Notes: a model not told the origin generated them from the sequence alone. 33,952 nt of DNA from JAEZDR01 sp039811185 (GCA_039811185.1 JBDHYF010000017.1:1-33952); one strand, 5' to 3'. Positions 15,538 through 23,171 are shown, counted from the first letter of the stretch. Translations and numbers: made by a program.

Positions 15538-16152
15538 CTACTCAATAGCCTCCCATTCGCCGGCGCCCTGCCGGATAATTTCATACGGCTCTTGCGTGCA
15601 GTCTACCACCGTAGAAGGAGTAATACCCCCAATACCTCCATCAATTACCATATCCACCAGTTTACCAAACTTATCGTGTATCAGCTCAGGGTCGGTGTAT
15701 TCCTCCACCATTTCGCCGGGAAGCGTAGCGGATAAAATAGGATTGCCCAGTTGTTTAATAATTCCACACGCAATTTTGTTGTCGGGAACCCTCAATCCGA
15801 TAGTGTTTTTCTTACTTGAAAGAATCTTGGGCACTTCTTTACTTGCCGGTAAAATAAATGTGTAGGGTCCGGGAAGGTAGTACTTAAGCATGCGGTACAG
15901 CGGCGTAGAAATAGGTTTGCTGTAGCGGCTTAAATCGCTTAAATCGTTACAAATAAAACTGAGCTGCGCCTTTTGAGGATCGATGCCTTTTATCCGCGCA
16001 ATTCTTTCAATTGCTTTTCCTTTAAATATATCGCACCCCAGTCCATAAATTGTATCGGTAGGGTACACAATAACGCCACCGTCTAACAAGCACTCCGCAA
16101 TCATTTTTAAACTTCTCTCCTGCGGATTTTCGGGATGTATTTCAATTATCAT
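15538..16152 (-). CDS. Sua5/YciO/YrdC family protein (threonylcarbamoyl-AMP synthase-like)
   Basis: 204 residues of the YrdC fold. The characteristic YPTDTIYGLGCD (about 30-41) and STVVDCT near the C-terminus (about 185) are present, with LPGPYTFILPA and GLRVP between. Characterised members make threonylcarbamoyl-AMP from threonine, bicarbonate and ATP for the t6A modification of ANN-decoding tRNAs. The sequence around the first lysine (KGIDPQKAQLSFICNDLSDLS) looks more like the YciO branch, whose role is less certain, so the activity should not be taken as proved. No Sua5 C-terminal domain is present. The gene is divergent from the cupin gene. Confidence 0.88.
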   Translation of the reverse strand: MIIEIHPENPQERSLKMIAECLLDGGVIVYPTDTIYGLGCDIFKGKAIERIARIKGIDPQKAQLSFICNDLSDLSRYSKPISTPLYRMLKYYLPGPYTFILPASKEVPKILSSKKNTIGLRVPDNKIACGIIKQLGNPILSATLPGEMVEEYTDPELIHDKFGKLVDMVIDGGIGGITPSTVVDCTQEPYEIIRQGAGEWEAIE

Positions 16153-16224
16153 AATTCAAAAATGCCTCCTGTACTGTAATTTAACCAAAAGCACCAATTT
16201 AAAAATTAAAAGCCATTATTCAAT

Positions 16225-16232
16225 TATTTTTG
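16225..16232 (+). promoter_or_regulatory. Candidate -7 box for the JmjC-like gene
   Basis: TATTTTTG fits TAnnTTTG exactly and ends 21 nt before the ATG at 16254. No clear -33 element was found. Confidence 0.4.
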
Positions 16233-16253
16233 TTTGCAATAAACACCACCATC

Positions 16254-17159
16254 ATGCAACTGAAAAATGTAGATGTTGTTTCCGAAATAAGCGCTGCAGA
16301 TTTTAAAGCGAAATATTTTGAGCCTCAAATTCCCGTTGTTATAAAAGGGATGGCAAAGAAGTGGCCTGCCTACACAAAATGGAACTGGGACTATCTGAAG
16401 TCTGTTGCCGGTCAAAAAGAAGTAGGTATTTATAACAACGTGAAAAGCGATGCGTATACGCCGATAAACAAGGCCGACGACTATACTACTTTTGGAAAGT
16501 ATGTAGATATGATAAAAAACGGGCCGGCACAATGGCGCATTTTTCTGTTTAATATTTTTAGCCACGCACCTCAGTTGCGCAACGACTTCGAGTGGCCCGA
16601 CGCATACATGAAAGGATTTGTGAAGGCAATGCCGATGTTGTTTGTTGGCGGCACAGGATCTATTACACACATGCATTTCGATATTGATTTAAGCCACATA
16701 CTGCATACGCAGTTTATTGGTAAAAAGCGGGTATTGCTGTTTCCTTTCAGGGAAGAAAAGAAGTTGTATCGCAAGCCGTTTGAAGTGCTGAGCCTGGCGG
16801 ATTTCAGCAATTATTATGACGCCGAAAAATCGAAGTTAGATTATGAGAAGTTTCCCGCAATTGCGGCCGCCGAGGGGTACGACATCATTCTTGAACACGG
16901 CGATACCTTGTTTATGCCGGGCGGCTATTGGCATCACATGGAGTATCTGGAAAGCGGCTTTGCGATGAGCCTTCGGGCGTTGAACCACTCCTTCAGCGGC
17001 AAGATGAAGGGCGTTTGGAACTTGGTTGGGATGCGGAACATAGACACTTTGCTGAAGAAGACAATGCCGGTTAAATGGTACAACTGGAAGCGAAAAAAGA
17101 TTTACGAAGATGCGAACCGGTGGGCCGATTTAAAATCAGTATCCGCGCCCTCGTATTAA
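16254..17159 (+). CDS. JmjC/cupin_8-like Fe(II)/2-oxoglutarate-dependent oxygenase
   Basis: 301 residues from the ATG at 16254 (MQLKNVDVVSEISAADF); a TTG 24 nt earlier is a less likely start. N-terminal PVVIKGMAKKWPA is the usual opening of cupin_8 proteins related to FIH. The iron ligands fit HxD...H: His141-Phe-Asp143 in THMHFDID and His227 or His228 in PGGYWHHMEY, with Lys158 as a possible 2-oxoglutarate contact. Characterised relatives hydroxylate protein or peptide side chains; the substrate here is unknown. The 3' end overlaps the convergent 50-residue membrane-protein gene by 24 nt, and no terminator is visible. Confidence 0.85.
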   Translation: MQLKNVDVVSEISAADFKAKYFEPQIPVVIKGMAKKWPAYTKWNWDYLKSVAGQKEVGIYNNVKSDAYTPINKADDYTTFGKYVDMIKNGPAQWRIFLFNIFSHAPQLRNDFEWPDAYMKGFVKAMPMLFVGGTGSITHMHFDIDLSHILHTQFIGKKRVLLFPFREEKKLYRKPFEVLSLADFSNYYDAEKSKLDYEKFPAIAAAEGYDIILEHGDTLFMPGGYWHHMEYLESGFAMSLRALNHSFSGKMKGVWNLVGMRNIDTLLKKTMPVKWYNWKRKKIYEDANRWADLKSVSAPSY

Positions 17160-17288
17160 CTGCAACAAGATGGAAATGACAGCCAGTACGAGCAGCACAT
17201 GTATCAGCTTGCCTGCCGTCATAAAGAAAAATCCAAAAATCCATCCGATGATGAGGATGACTGCGAAGATGTACAAAATGCTTCTCAT
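17136..17288 (-). CDS. Lmo0937/DUF5670-family small membrane protein
   Basis: 50 residues: MRSILYIFAVILIIGWIFGF, then a short turn, then LIHVLLVLAVISILLQLI and a basic end RGRGY. Two hydrophobic helices separated by FFMTAGK with the conserved IGW.FGFF and LIH.LLV.A pattern match the lmo0937-type family of tiny membrane proteins, often linked with stress responses; function unknown. Its ATG overlaps the stop of the upstream gene (17285-17626) in ATGA, so it is translationally coupled as the third gene of an operon. It overlaps the tail of the convergent cupin gene by 24 nt. Confidence 0.8.
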   Translation of the reverse strand: MRSILYIFAVILIIGWIFGFFFMTAGKLIHVLLVLAVISILLQLIRGRGY

Positions 17289-17626
17289 CTAATCTTATTA
17301 ATTGTTTTAAGTTGTTTTAATTTCCTGTAAACTTTCCCTATAGACGACATAAACGCAAGCTTCTTTATGAAGGTGTTTTTATAAAGATGTGGCCGGTCGT
17401 TCGGTGTTAGAAGTTTCCCGAGCCCGCCTCCGAATAGTATGCGGACACCCTTCATAGCCCGACGAAAAAATTTATGCTTTTGAGCCGTTGGAAAATTATC
17501 TTCTATTCCGGTAGCGATCAATTCGCCGGGCAGGCGCAGCAAAAGACTTTTTAAATCCTGCCTCTGATATCGGAGCAGCAATTTCAGTTTCGCCTTCTCC
17601 TTCATAAAATCACTCTCACTTCGCAT
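17285..17626 (-). CDS. Uncharacterised basic protein
   Basis: 113 residues from the ATG at 17626, or 106 from MKEKAKLK at 17605. Not a family I recognise. The product is very basic, with leucine-rich KLKLLLRYQRQDLKSLLLRL at the start (likely amphipathic helix), a GGGLGKLLTPNDRPH turn, and a lysine-rich end (YRKLKQLKTINKIR). There is no clear transmembrane segment or signal peptide. The long start overlaps the holin-like gene by 11 nt, and its stop overlaps the next start by 4 nt, so the three genes form one coupled unit. A membrane-associated role alongside its neighbours is inference. Confidence 0.65.
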   Translation of the reverse strand: MRSESDFMKEKAKLKLLLRYQRQDLKSLLLRLPGELIATGIEDNFPTAQKHKFFRRAMKGVRILFGGGLGKLLTPNDRPHLYKNTFIKKLAFMSSIGKVYRKLKQLKTINKIR

Positions 17627-18008
17627 CGCCGTCCTTCACTTGTTTATTAAAAAATATTTTAACCACCATATTGGCCAGTTTTTTTGTCCATAGCTTTCTT
17701 CCACCCCATATTAAAAGCAGCAGTGCCAAATAAAGCCCTGATAGCGCAGCAAAGCCTATAGCGGTGCTGCCGGCCCACGATGCAAAAGCATACCCAATGA
17801 GCATGGAAAGTGCAAATATTACGAAGAATAAAAAGCAGATGCCGCCAACGCCAATCATCAGCAACGTAAAGAACCGGGCTGATTTTTCAGTTGCCTCCAT
17901 TTTAATCAGCTTCCATTGGTTGGCCAAAAAAGCCTCAATGGCAATTCTTAATGTGTAAAAATAGCTTTGCTCCGGTTCGGCAGTAGTGGCATTTTGCGCT
18001 TCATCCAT
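17616..18008 (-). CDS. Phage-holin-3_6-like membrane protein
   Basis: 130 residues. A soluble N-terminal helix (TLRIAIEAFLANQWKLIKMEATEKSARFF) is followed by two hydrophobic helices at about 48-72 and 80-103 and a basic tail (KKLANMVVKIFFNKQVKDG). This is the pattern of the Actinobacterial-holin-III-like family (PF07332), which in Bacteroidota is a chromosomal envelope/stress protein family and not evidence of a phage. First of a three-gene coupled operon with the 113-residue protein and the lmo0937-like protein. No lysis genes are near. Confidence 0.75.
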   Translation of the reverse strand: MDEAQNATTAEPEQSYFYTLRIAIEAFLANQWKLIKMEATEKSARFFTLLMIGVGGICFLFFVIFALSMLIGYAFASWAGSTAIGFAALSGLYLALLLLIWGGRKLWTKKLANMVVKIFFNKQVKDGDAK

Positions 18009-18086
18009 GATTCATAATTCTTTATCTAAGCTAAGCAAAATCTATTCCACCGCCTTTTATTACATTCTTATTAAATGTTTCCGGCT

Positions 18087-18094
18087 TAATTTTG
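18087..18094 (+). promoter_or_regulatory. Candidate -7 box for the AraC regulator
   Basis: TAATTTTG fits TAnnTTTG exactly and ends 7 nt before the ATG at 18102, which would leave a leader of only a few bases or a leaderless transcript. Confidence 0.4.
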
Positions 18095-18101
18095 CGGTCC
18101 G

Positions 18102-19022
18102 ATGTACACTCCGCAAATTTTAAAAGCATTACATAACATAGAGGCTGATCCCGAGCTGAAGCTCGTTTATCAGAAACAGCACCGCTCTCCTTCGTCGGTG
18201 AGTTTTTCTATTAAAAGGTTTGCGGCTACCCCCAATTTCAACGAGGAAAACGGCGGGCTCATGGTGTATCATATTGCCGCTAAGCCGGAGGAAAATTATT
18301 TCGAACTTCGCTATTGCCTCAGTGGTGGCAGATATTGCGAAGAGCAGAACTGCTCGCTGTGTAAGGATTTTGTAACCGATTTGTGCACCGTTTCGGTTCC
18401 TTGTGTGGATGTATTCAGTTTTCGGTTTACGCCTGATTTGATGTTACCTTTTGTAACCGGCGTAAAGAAAGAACATAAAAAAGACCATATTCTTTCCTTC
18501 ACTTTCCCGCAGTCGTTCAACAAATTCTTCCCGGTTTGCAACAAGATAAAACTGACTTTACAATCGATGCTGAGCCATCATTTTTCCGGAAGCACGGAGA
18601 ACATTTTTTTAACGGCGCGTGCGCATGAACTGCTTTTGTACAGTCTTGAATGCCTGATTGAAGACAACGAAGAGCAGATATTTACCTGCAAATTTTTGGC
18701 TGATGAACGCGGACGCGATAAAATTTATCAGGCACGCGACATACTGTTGCAGCATATTGGAAGTCCGCTAACCATTAAGGAACTCAGCCGAAAAGTGGCC
18801 ATCAATGAGTGTTACTTAAAGAAAGGATTTAAAGAGGTTTTTGGTGCTACCATATTTGAATTTTATCAGCAGCAACGGATGGAGCACGCAAAGTTTCTGT
18901 TGTACGAAAAAAACCTTAGCGTTACTGATGTATCCGACATTCTTGGTTATTCGTCTATCTCGCATTTTTCAGCTGCCTTTAAGAAGCACACGGGCTTAAA
19001 ACCGTGCGAGCTGCTCCGATGA
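18102..19022 (+). CDS. AraC-family transcriptional regulator with N-terminal cysteine cluster
   Basis: 306 residues. The C-terminal two-helix-turn-helix DNA-binding domain is complete: first HTH at about 225-248 (LTIKELSRKVAINECYLKKGFKE), second at about 276-300 (VTDVSDILGYSSISHFSAAFKKHTG). The N-terminal part is a sensor of unknown ligand; it contains Cys72, Cys79, Cys84, Cys87, Cys95 and Cys101, including CEEQNCSLC, which could bind a metal or respond to redox state. The gene runs convergent with scpA with 3 nt between stop codons. Its targets are not identifiable; the nearest candidate is the three-gene membrane-protein operon on the other side of its promoter. Confidence 0.88.
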   Translation: MYTPQILKALHNIEADPELKLVYQKQHRSPSSVSFSIKRFAATPNFNEENGGLMVYHIAAKPEENYFELRYCLSGGRYCEEQNCSLCKDFVTDLCTVSVPCVDVFSFRFTPDLMLPFVTGVKKEHKKDHILSFTFPQSFNKFFPVCNKIKLTLQSMLSHHFSGSTENIFLTARAHELLLYSLECLIEDNEEQIFTCKFLADERGRDKIYQARDILLQHIGSPLTIKELSRKVAINECYLKKGFKEVFGATIFEFYQQQRMEHAKFLLYEKNLSVTDVSDILGYSSISHFSAAFKKHTGLKPCELLR

Positions 19023-19025
19023 TAG

Positions 19026-19817
19026 CTAGTTCATTTGCGGGTTGGGTATCAACACTTCCTGCTGCTCTTCTCTATCTTCATTCCACTCAAGTATAAAATT
19101 GTTTCGCCCCTCGCCGGTAATAATATTCATGTATTTCAACTGAACCAACTCGAGCAGCGAAAGAAAAATAAAGATGGCATGAATGCGGTTTTCACAAACG
19201 GCCATGATCCGCTCAAAAACGATTGTTTTTTCACCCTCCACCATATTCAGCATCTGGCTTCTGGTTTCTTCCATAGTGTAGTTAAACTTCACTACCGTAT
19301 GCACCGGCTTGTTATTGCGTTCGTGCAACCGTTGCATTACCTTTTCAAAGGCCTTCATCAGCTTAAAAAGTGTAACAGTTTGAATTTCTGTACCCTCGGC
19401 CGCCTCTTCTCCTACGCTGGCAATTTCGCGCTGTAGGTTGCCGCGTTTCACCATCATCATGCGCTCAGCTTCCATTTCTGCCATTTCAACCGCTGCCTCT
19501 TTAAAGCGTTTGTATTCCAAAATCTTATCTACCAGCTCTGCCCGCGGATCTATTTCATTTCCGTCTGCATCAAGCTCCTTCCGTGGCAGCAACATCTTAG
19601 CCTTAATCCGCATCAAAGTAGATACAAACAGAATGAACTCACTGCTCAGCTCTACATTCAGTTTTTCCTGCTCCTGAACATAGGTAAGAAAGTCTTTCGT
19701 TATCTTGAAAATAGGAATGTTATAAATATCTAATTCATCTCTTTCAATAAAAAACAACAGCAAATCGAAAGGGCCTTCAAATTGTGGTAATTTAATCTGG
19801 TAACTCGTCTGAATCAT
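19026..19817 (-). CDS. scpA: Segregation and condensation protein A
   Basis: Kleisin subunit that bridges the SMC ATPase heads with ScpB in the chromosome condensation complex. 263 residues. The N-terminus (YQIKLPQFEGPFDLLLFFIERDELDIYNIPIFKIT) is the family signature, followed by EFILFVSTLMRIKAKMLLPR. The C-terminal winged-helix portion (VFERIMAVCENRIHAIFIFLSLLELVQLKYMNI) matches ScpA. scpB and smc are not adjacent. It stands alone on the minus strand, divergent from the sigma-factor operon. Confidence 0.95.
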   Translation of the reverse strand: MIQTSYQIKLPQFEGPFDLLLFFIERDELDIYNIPIFKITKDFLTYVQEQEKLNVELSSEFILFVSTLMRIKAKMLLPRKELDADGNEIDPRAELVDKILEYKRFKEAAVEMAEMEAERMMMVKRGNLQREIASVGEEAAEGTEIQTVTLFKLMKAFEKVMQRLHERNNKPVHTVVKFNYTMEETRSQMLNMVEGEKTIVFERIMAVCENRIHAIFIFLSLLELVQLKYMNIITGEGRNNFILEWNEDREEQQEVLIPNPQMN

Positions 19818-19918
19818 CTTTACAAAGAAACTGGTTTTCGCGCCGCCTTATTGTGAACACCACTCCAAATTATCCACGATTGCTGAAGCTGTTTGTGAAC
19901 AAAAAACACAGGCCGTAA

Positions 19919-19926
19919 TAAATTTG
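19919..19926 (+). promoter_or_regulatory. Candidate -7 box for the sigma-factor operon
   Basis: TAAATTTG fits TAnnTTTG, 70 nt before the ATG at 19997. A TTTG at 19892-19895 lies 23 nt upstream, a little farther than the usual -33 spacing. Confidence 0.45.
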
Positions 19927-19996
19927 GCGGGGATATGAATTGATTTTGTAACAAATCTTCAACGCATGCGTATAGTATCTGTTCAACAAGCTGTTT

Positions 19997-20488
19997 ATGA
20001 CTGAAAGGGAGTATAATGAATGTGTTCATCAGTATGCCGATGCGGTTTTTCGGTTTACAATAAAAAACATCCGACACGAAGAGGATGCAAAAGACATTGT
20101 TCAAACCACATTTGAAAAGCTTTGGCGCAACCTGAAACACGCAAGTTTTGACACGGCAAAAAGCTATTTGTTTACAATTGCTTACAACCTTGTACGTGAC
20201 CGTGCAAGAAGAAATCAGGTGGTAGACAAACGAAAAGCAACGCTTTTTAAAGTGAGCGACACCACTACTTTTCAGCCGCACACACAGTTGAAAAAACATC
20301 TGAACGAAGCGCTGCAACAGTTGAATGAATTGCAAAGAAGTTTGGTGTTGCTGAAAGACTACGAAGGCTACAGCTACCAGGAAATTGCGGGAATCACGGG
20401 CTTAAACGAAGGCCAGGTGAAAGTGTACCTGCACCGGGCGCGGCTGATATTAAAAAACTATTTGGTAAAAACTGAAAACCTGATTTAA
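19997..20488 (+). CDS. ECF-type RNA polymerase sigma factor
   Basis: 163 residues. Sigma region 2 is at about 10-75 (YADAVFRFTIKNIRHEEDAKDIVQTTFEKLWRNL, then TIAYNLVRDRARR) and region 4 at about 100-155 (LQQLNELQRSLVLLKDYEGYSYQEIAGITGL, recognition helix in NEGQVKVYLHRAR). There is no region 1 or 3, which makes it an extracytoplasmic-function sigma factor. The anti-sigma-like gene starts one nucleotide after its stop codon and an outer-membrane barrel gene follows. It is expected to be held by the downstream membrane protein and to control its own operon. Confidence 0.93.
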   Translation: MTEREYNECVHQYADAVFRFTIKNIRHEEDAKDIVQTTFEKLWRNLKHASFDTAKSYLFTIAYNLVRDRARRNQVVDKRKATLFKVSDTTTFQPHTQLKKHLNEALQQLNELQRSLVLLKDYEGYSYQEIAGITGLNEGQVKVYLHRARLILKNYLVKTENLI

Positions 20489-20489
20489 T

Positions 20490-21512
20490 ATGAAGATTGG
20501 TTTGGATAATTATGAAGAATTTTTTCTGTTGTATTTAGATAACGAGCTTGCTGCCGGCGATCGCGCGATGGTTGAAGTTTTTTTGAATGACCACCCCCAT
20601 TTGAAAGCAGAGTTTGAACTGTTGCAACAAACCATTTTGCTTCCGGATGAAATCCTCATGTCCGACAAATCGGCACTGCTGTTCAATGCCGGAAACACCA
20701 TCCATGAAGGTAATTATGAGGAATGGTTTTTACTGTATGCCGATAAAGAATTAACCCCCGCCCAACAAACGTCGGTTGAAGTTTTTGTGCTGCAAAATCC
20801 TGCGTTACAATCTTCGTTCGACGCCATTATGAAAACAATACTCGTACCGGAGCAGATGGCGTGTACTTTCAAAGGCGAGCTATATAAAAAAGAGAAAAGT
20901 CGTCGTCCGTTCCTCTACTTTTCCTTTTCGCAAATGGCGGTTGCCGCAGCCTTTATCACCGTTGTTGTTTCAGGATGGATGCTTTTTAAACAGCCGCCTG
21001 CAACCAACAGCGCACTAACGGCAAACAACCGAAACATAAACCAAAAGCCTTCTGTAAAAACACAACCGCCGGCTCCGACAGTTTCAACTCCGCACCAACA
21101 AACAGAGAGCTATCAAGCTGCAAATACTTACGAAAAATATACTGCCGTTGCTAACCGGTTAAAAACACCATCTACAGAAAAACAACCGCCCTCTGTCATT
21201 AAAGAGCAACGGCCGGAGCCCCGGACAGAGCCATCGGCTCATGAGCCTTTGCTCGCCGAAAACAAGCACGCGCCGCAGCTCAACTTCGACGAGTTGAAAA
21301 AAATGCTGACAGAAAACCCTGCGGATGAAATAGCGCTGAACACCGACGAAACACTTGCCGGAAAAGTGCAACAGCTAAAAGTGATTGATATAGATGACGA
21401 CAATGAAAACAATCTACTCATCGGGAATCTTCAATTAAACAAGCGAAAAGTAAACGGAATTATCAGCAGCGCCCGTCAGTTGCTGAAAGGAAATTCCAAC
21501 ACATCCAAATAA
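20490..21512 (+). CDS. Membrane anti-sigma-like protein with duplicated N-terminal domain
   Basis: 340 residues. Residues about 6-64 and 74-132 are two copies of one domain: NYEEFFLLYLDNELAAGDRA and NYEEWFLLYADKELTPAQQT begin them, and TILLPDEI and TILVPEQM close them, offset 68. The LLYLDNEL ... VEVFLNDHP pattern is that of cytoplasmic anti-sigma domains, but the usual His/Cys zinc ligands (CxxC) are absent. A single transmembrane helix lies at about 145-166 (FSQMAVAAAFITVVVSGWMLF). The remainder, low-complexity Pro/Thr/Gln-rich then acidic, should be periplasmic. Position directly after the ECF sigma gene supports an anti-sigma role; binding itself is inference. Confidence 0.75.
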   Translation: MKIGLDNYEEFFLLYLDNELAAGDRAMVEVFLNDHPHLKAEFELLQQTILLPDEILMSDKSALLFNAGNTIHEGNYEEWFLLYADKELTPAQQTSVEVFVLQNPALQSSFDAIMKTILVPEQMACTFKGELYKKEKSRRPFLYFSFSQMAVAAAFITVVVSGWMLFKQPPATNSALTANNRNINQKPSVKTQPPAPTVSTPHQQTESYQAANTYEKYTAVANRLKTPSTEKQPPSVIKEQRPEPRTEPSAHEPLLAENKHAPQLNFDELKKMLTENPADEIALNTDETLAGKVQQLKVIDIDDDNENNLLIGNLQLNKRKVNGIISSARQLLKGNSNTSK

Positions 21513-21541
21513 ACTAAACCAAAGAAGTAAATATCTACACA

Positions 21542-22390
21542 ATGAAAATCAAATCTATTCTCATTGCGGCGGCAGCCATTGTTTCAACGTCTGCCATCGC
21601 ACAAACTAACGACACCCTTACGGCAAAAACAGACACTGTTACGGTAGGCAATTTCGTAATCATCAAAAAAGAAAAACAAGCTGTTAAAAAAGAATCCGGC
21701 TCCTTTTCAATAAACTGGAATAAAGAAAAGAAAGCCAACAAAAATCTTTCTACCAACTGGTTCATTTTCGATTTAGGATTCGCCAATTATCGCGACGAAA
21801 CCGACTACGCTGCGGCAACTGCATCTAATTTTTTACGCGCAGTAGGCACCAATGGAACCGTTCCTCAAAAAGAAGATTTTAAATTGAACTCAGGCAAGTC
21901 GTCCAACGTAAACATTTGGCTGTTTATGCAAAAGCTCAATGTAACCAAACACGTTCTCAATTTAAAATATGGGCTCGGACTCGAGATGTATAACCTGCGT
22001 TACTCGAGCAACATCAGCTTCTCCAACAACCCAACCTACATCTTTAAAGATTCCATCAACTTTTCCAAAAACAAGTTGTATGCAGGCTATCTTACTGTCC
22101 CTTTCATGCTAAATATAGATGCGACGCCTTCCAAACGAAATGGCTTTAGCTTCAGTGCAGGTGTAAGCGCCGGATATCTGGTAGGATCCAGAACAAAACA
22201 AATCAGCGGAGAAAGAGGTAAAACGAAAAATAAAAACAACTTTAACCTGAATCCGTGGCGGCTCGCCGCCATTGCCGAAGCCGGGATAGGCCCGGTTAGG
22301 ATTTATGGTTCGTACAGCTTTAACGAACTAATGGAAAACGGGTTAAAACAGTATCCCTACGCTGTTGGTATACGCTTCAGCAATTGGTAG
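21542..22390 (+). CDS. Outer-membrane beta-barrel protein (PorT-like)
   Basis: 282 residues. Signal peptide MKIKSILIAAAAIVSTSAIAQ, then a charged linker rich in Lys (KKEKQAVKKESG), then alternating aromatic beta strands (NWFIFDLGFANY, LKYGLGLEMYNLRYS, YAGYLTVPFMLNI, SFSAGVSAGYLVG) and a C-terminal strand YAVGIRFSNW ending in an aromatic residue, typical of Bam substrates. The fold resembles the outer-membrane beta-barrel/PorT family of Bacteroidota. It is third in the sigma-anti-sigma operon after a 29-nt gap and ends at a terminator. Confidence 0.8.
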   Translation: MKIKSILIAAAAIVSTSAIAQTNDTLTAKTDTVTVGNFVIIKKEKQAVKKESGSFSINWNKEKKANKNLSTNWFIFDLGFANYRDETDYAAATASNFLRAVGTNGTVPQKEDFKLNSGKSSNVNIWLFMQKLNVTKHVLNLKYGLGLEMYNLRYSSNISFSNNPTYIFKDSINFSKNKLYAGYLTVPFMLNIDATPSKRNGFSFSAGVSAGYLVGSRTKQISGERGKTKNKNNFNLNPWRLAAIAEAGIGPVRIYGSYSFNELMENGLKQYPYAVGIRFSNW

Positions 22391-22413
22391 TACAATAATT
22401 TTCCGAACGGTAT

Positions 22414-22447
22414 AAAGCTTTTAAATCTGCGCGTTTAAAAGCTTTTT
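22414..22447 (+). terminator. Intrinsic terminator of the sigma operon
   Basis: AAAGCTTTTAAA (22414-22425) and TTTAAAAGCTTT (22434-22445) form a 12-bp perfect stem with an 8-nt loop ATCTGCGCG-side and end in T residues, 24 nt past the barrel gene stop. Confidence 0.8.
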
Positions 22448-22537
22448 CTCATCAGATGGCACTTCGTTCGTTCCCGGCTTTTATCTCATCCGTAAAGCTT
22501 AAAAAATGATCGGGCTGCGGATTGATGGTGCAAGCGG

Positions 22538-22735
22538 TTAGCTGTTCAATAAGTATGGAACCAACAAAAGCACTAACAATATAAACACTATAAAGGCAAT
22601 AATGCCGGCAATTACTTTTGTATTGCGGCTCTTTTCGTGTTGCTGGTGCAACGGATGCTCGCGATCGTGCGCCAGCTGCTGTTGATACTTTCTTCTTCCG
22701 GAACGAGTGCGCGTGTCAAAACTTTTTTGTTTCAT
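22538..22735 (-). CDS. Small single-pass membrane protein
   Basis: 65 residues: a strongly basic, glutamine/histidine-rich N-terminal half (MKQKSFDTRTRSGRRKYQQQ ... HEKSRN) and one hydrophobic helix at about 40-62 (VIAGIIAFIVFILLVLLLVPYLL). Positive-inside distribution predicts the N-terminus in the cytoplasm. I recognise no family. It stands 52 nt downstream of the SET-domain gene on the same strand, so the two could be co-transcribed. Confidence 0.6.
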   Translation of the reverse strand: MKQKSFDTRTRSGRRKYQQQLAHDREHPLHQQHEKSRNTKVIAGIIAFIVFILLVLLLVPYLLNS

Positions 22736-22787
22736 AATTAGCAGGGTTTAAATATGAAAAAAACGGTCAGCGCTGGTAAGGTAGAAA

Positions 22788-23171
22788 TTATTTTGTCTTA
22801 AACCAAACCGGTGTTTTATCGTCCGGAACGGCGTTGTAGTTAACGGTAAGCTCTTCATCTTTTTTGATGTCGCGCACTGTTGTGATAGTCATTGTATCAC
22901 TTTCAAAGTCCATCTCGTAGCGGCAATTGGCGTCGTAGTCGTGATTGTATAGCGAAACATAGCCGAGTGCAACACAAACCTTCCTTCTTATATTTCCCCA
23001 TTCAAAAATATAGCGCGCCAGCAGCGTTCCTTCAAGCAACTTACGCTCCTTCGCATTAAACACAAGTACCGGTGAGGTTTCTATTGCCGTATCCTTTTTT
23101 ATAGCCTTCGATGTAAATACTCCTCGTCCACCTTTGCTGGATGATTTAATAGAAAGCGCTGAATGCATCAT
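22788..23171 (-). CDS. SET-domain protein (putative lysine methyltransferase)
   Basis: 127 residues, essentially a bare SET domain. It has GGRGVFTSKAIKKDTAIE (14-31), the NHD stretch at 76-78 in SLYNHDYDANCRYEMDF (equivalent to the NHS motif that binds S-adenosylmethionine), and IKKDEELTVNYN (102-113) with Tyr112 at the catalytic tyrosine place. No pre-SET or post-SET cysteine clusters are present. Methylation of a protein lysine is the family activity; the bacterial target is unknown. ATG codons at 23171 and 23168 are both usable. Confidence 0.85.
   Translation of the reverse strand: MMHSALSIKSSSKGGRGVFTSKAIKKDTAIETSPVLVFNAKERKLLEGTLLARYIFEWGNIRRKVCVALGYVSLYNHDYDANCRYEMDFESDTMTITTVRDIKKDEELTVNYNAVPDDKTPVWFKTK

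Noticed and set aside
17616..18008. Prophage remnant suggested by the holin-like protein
   Set aside because: No endolysin, structural or integrase genes are near; this family is common as a chromosomal protein in Bacteroidota.
19820..20335. 171-residue minus-strand frame opposite the sigma-factor gene
   Set aside because: Antisense to the conserved sigma domain; Cys/Phe-rich without family resemblance.
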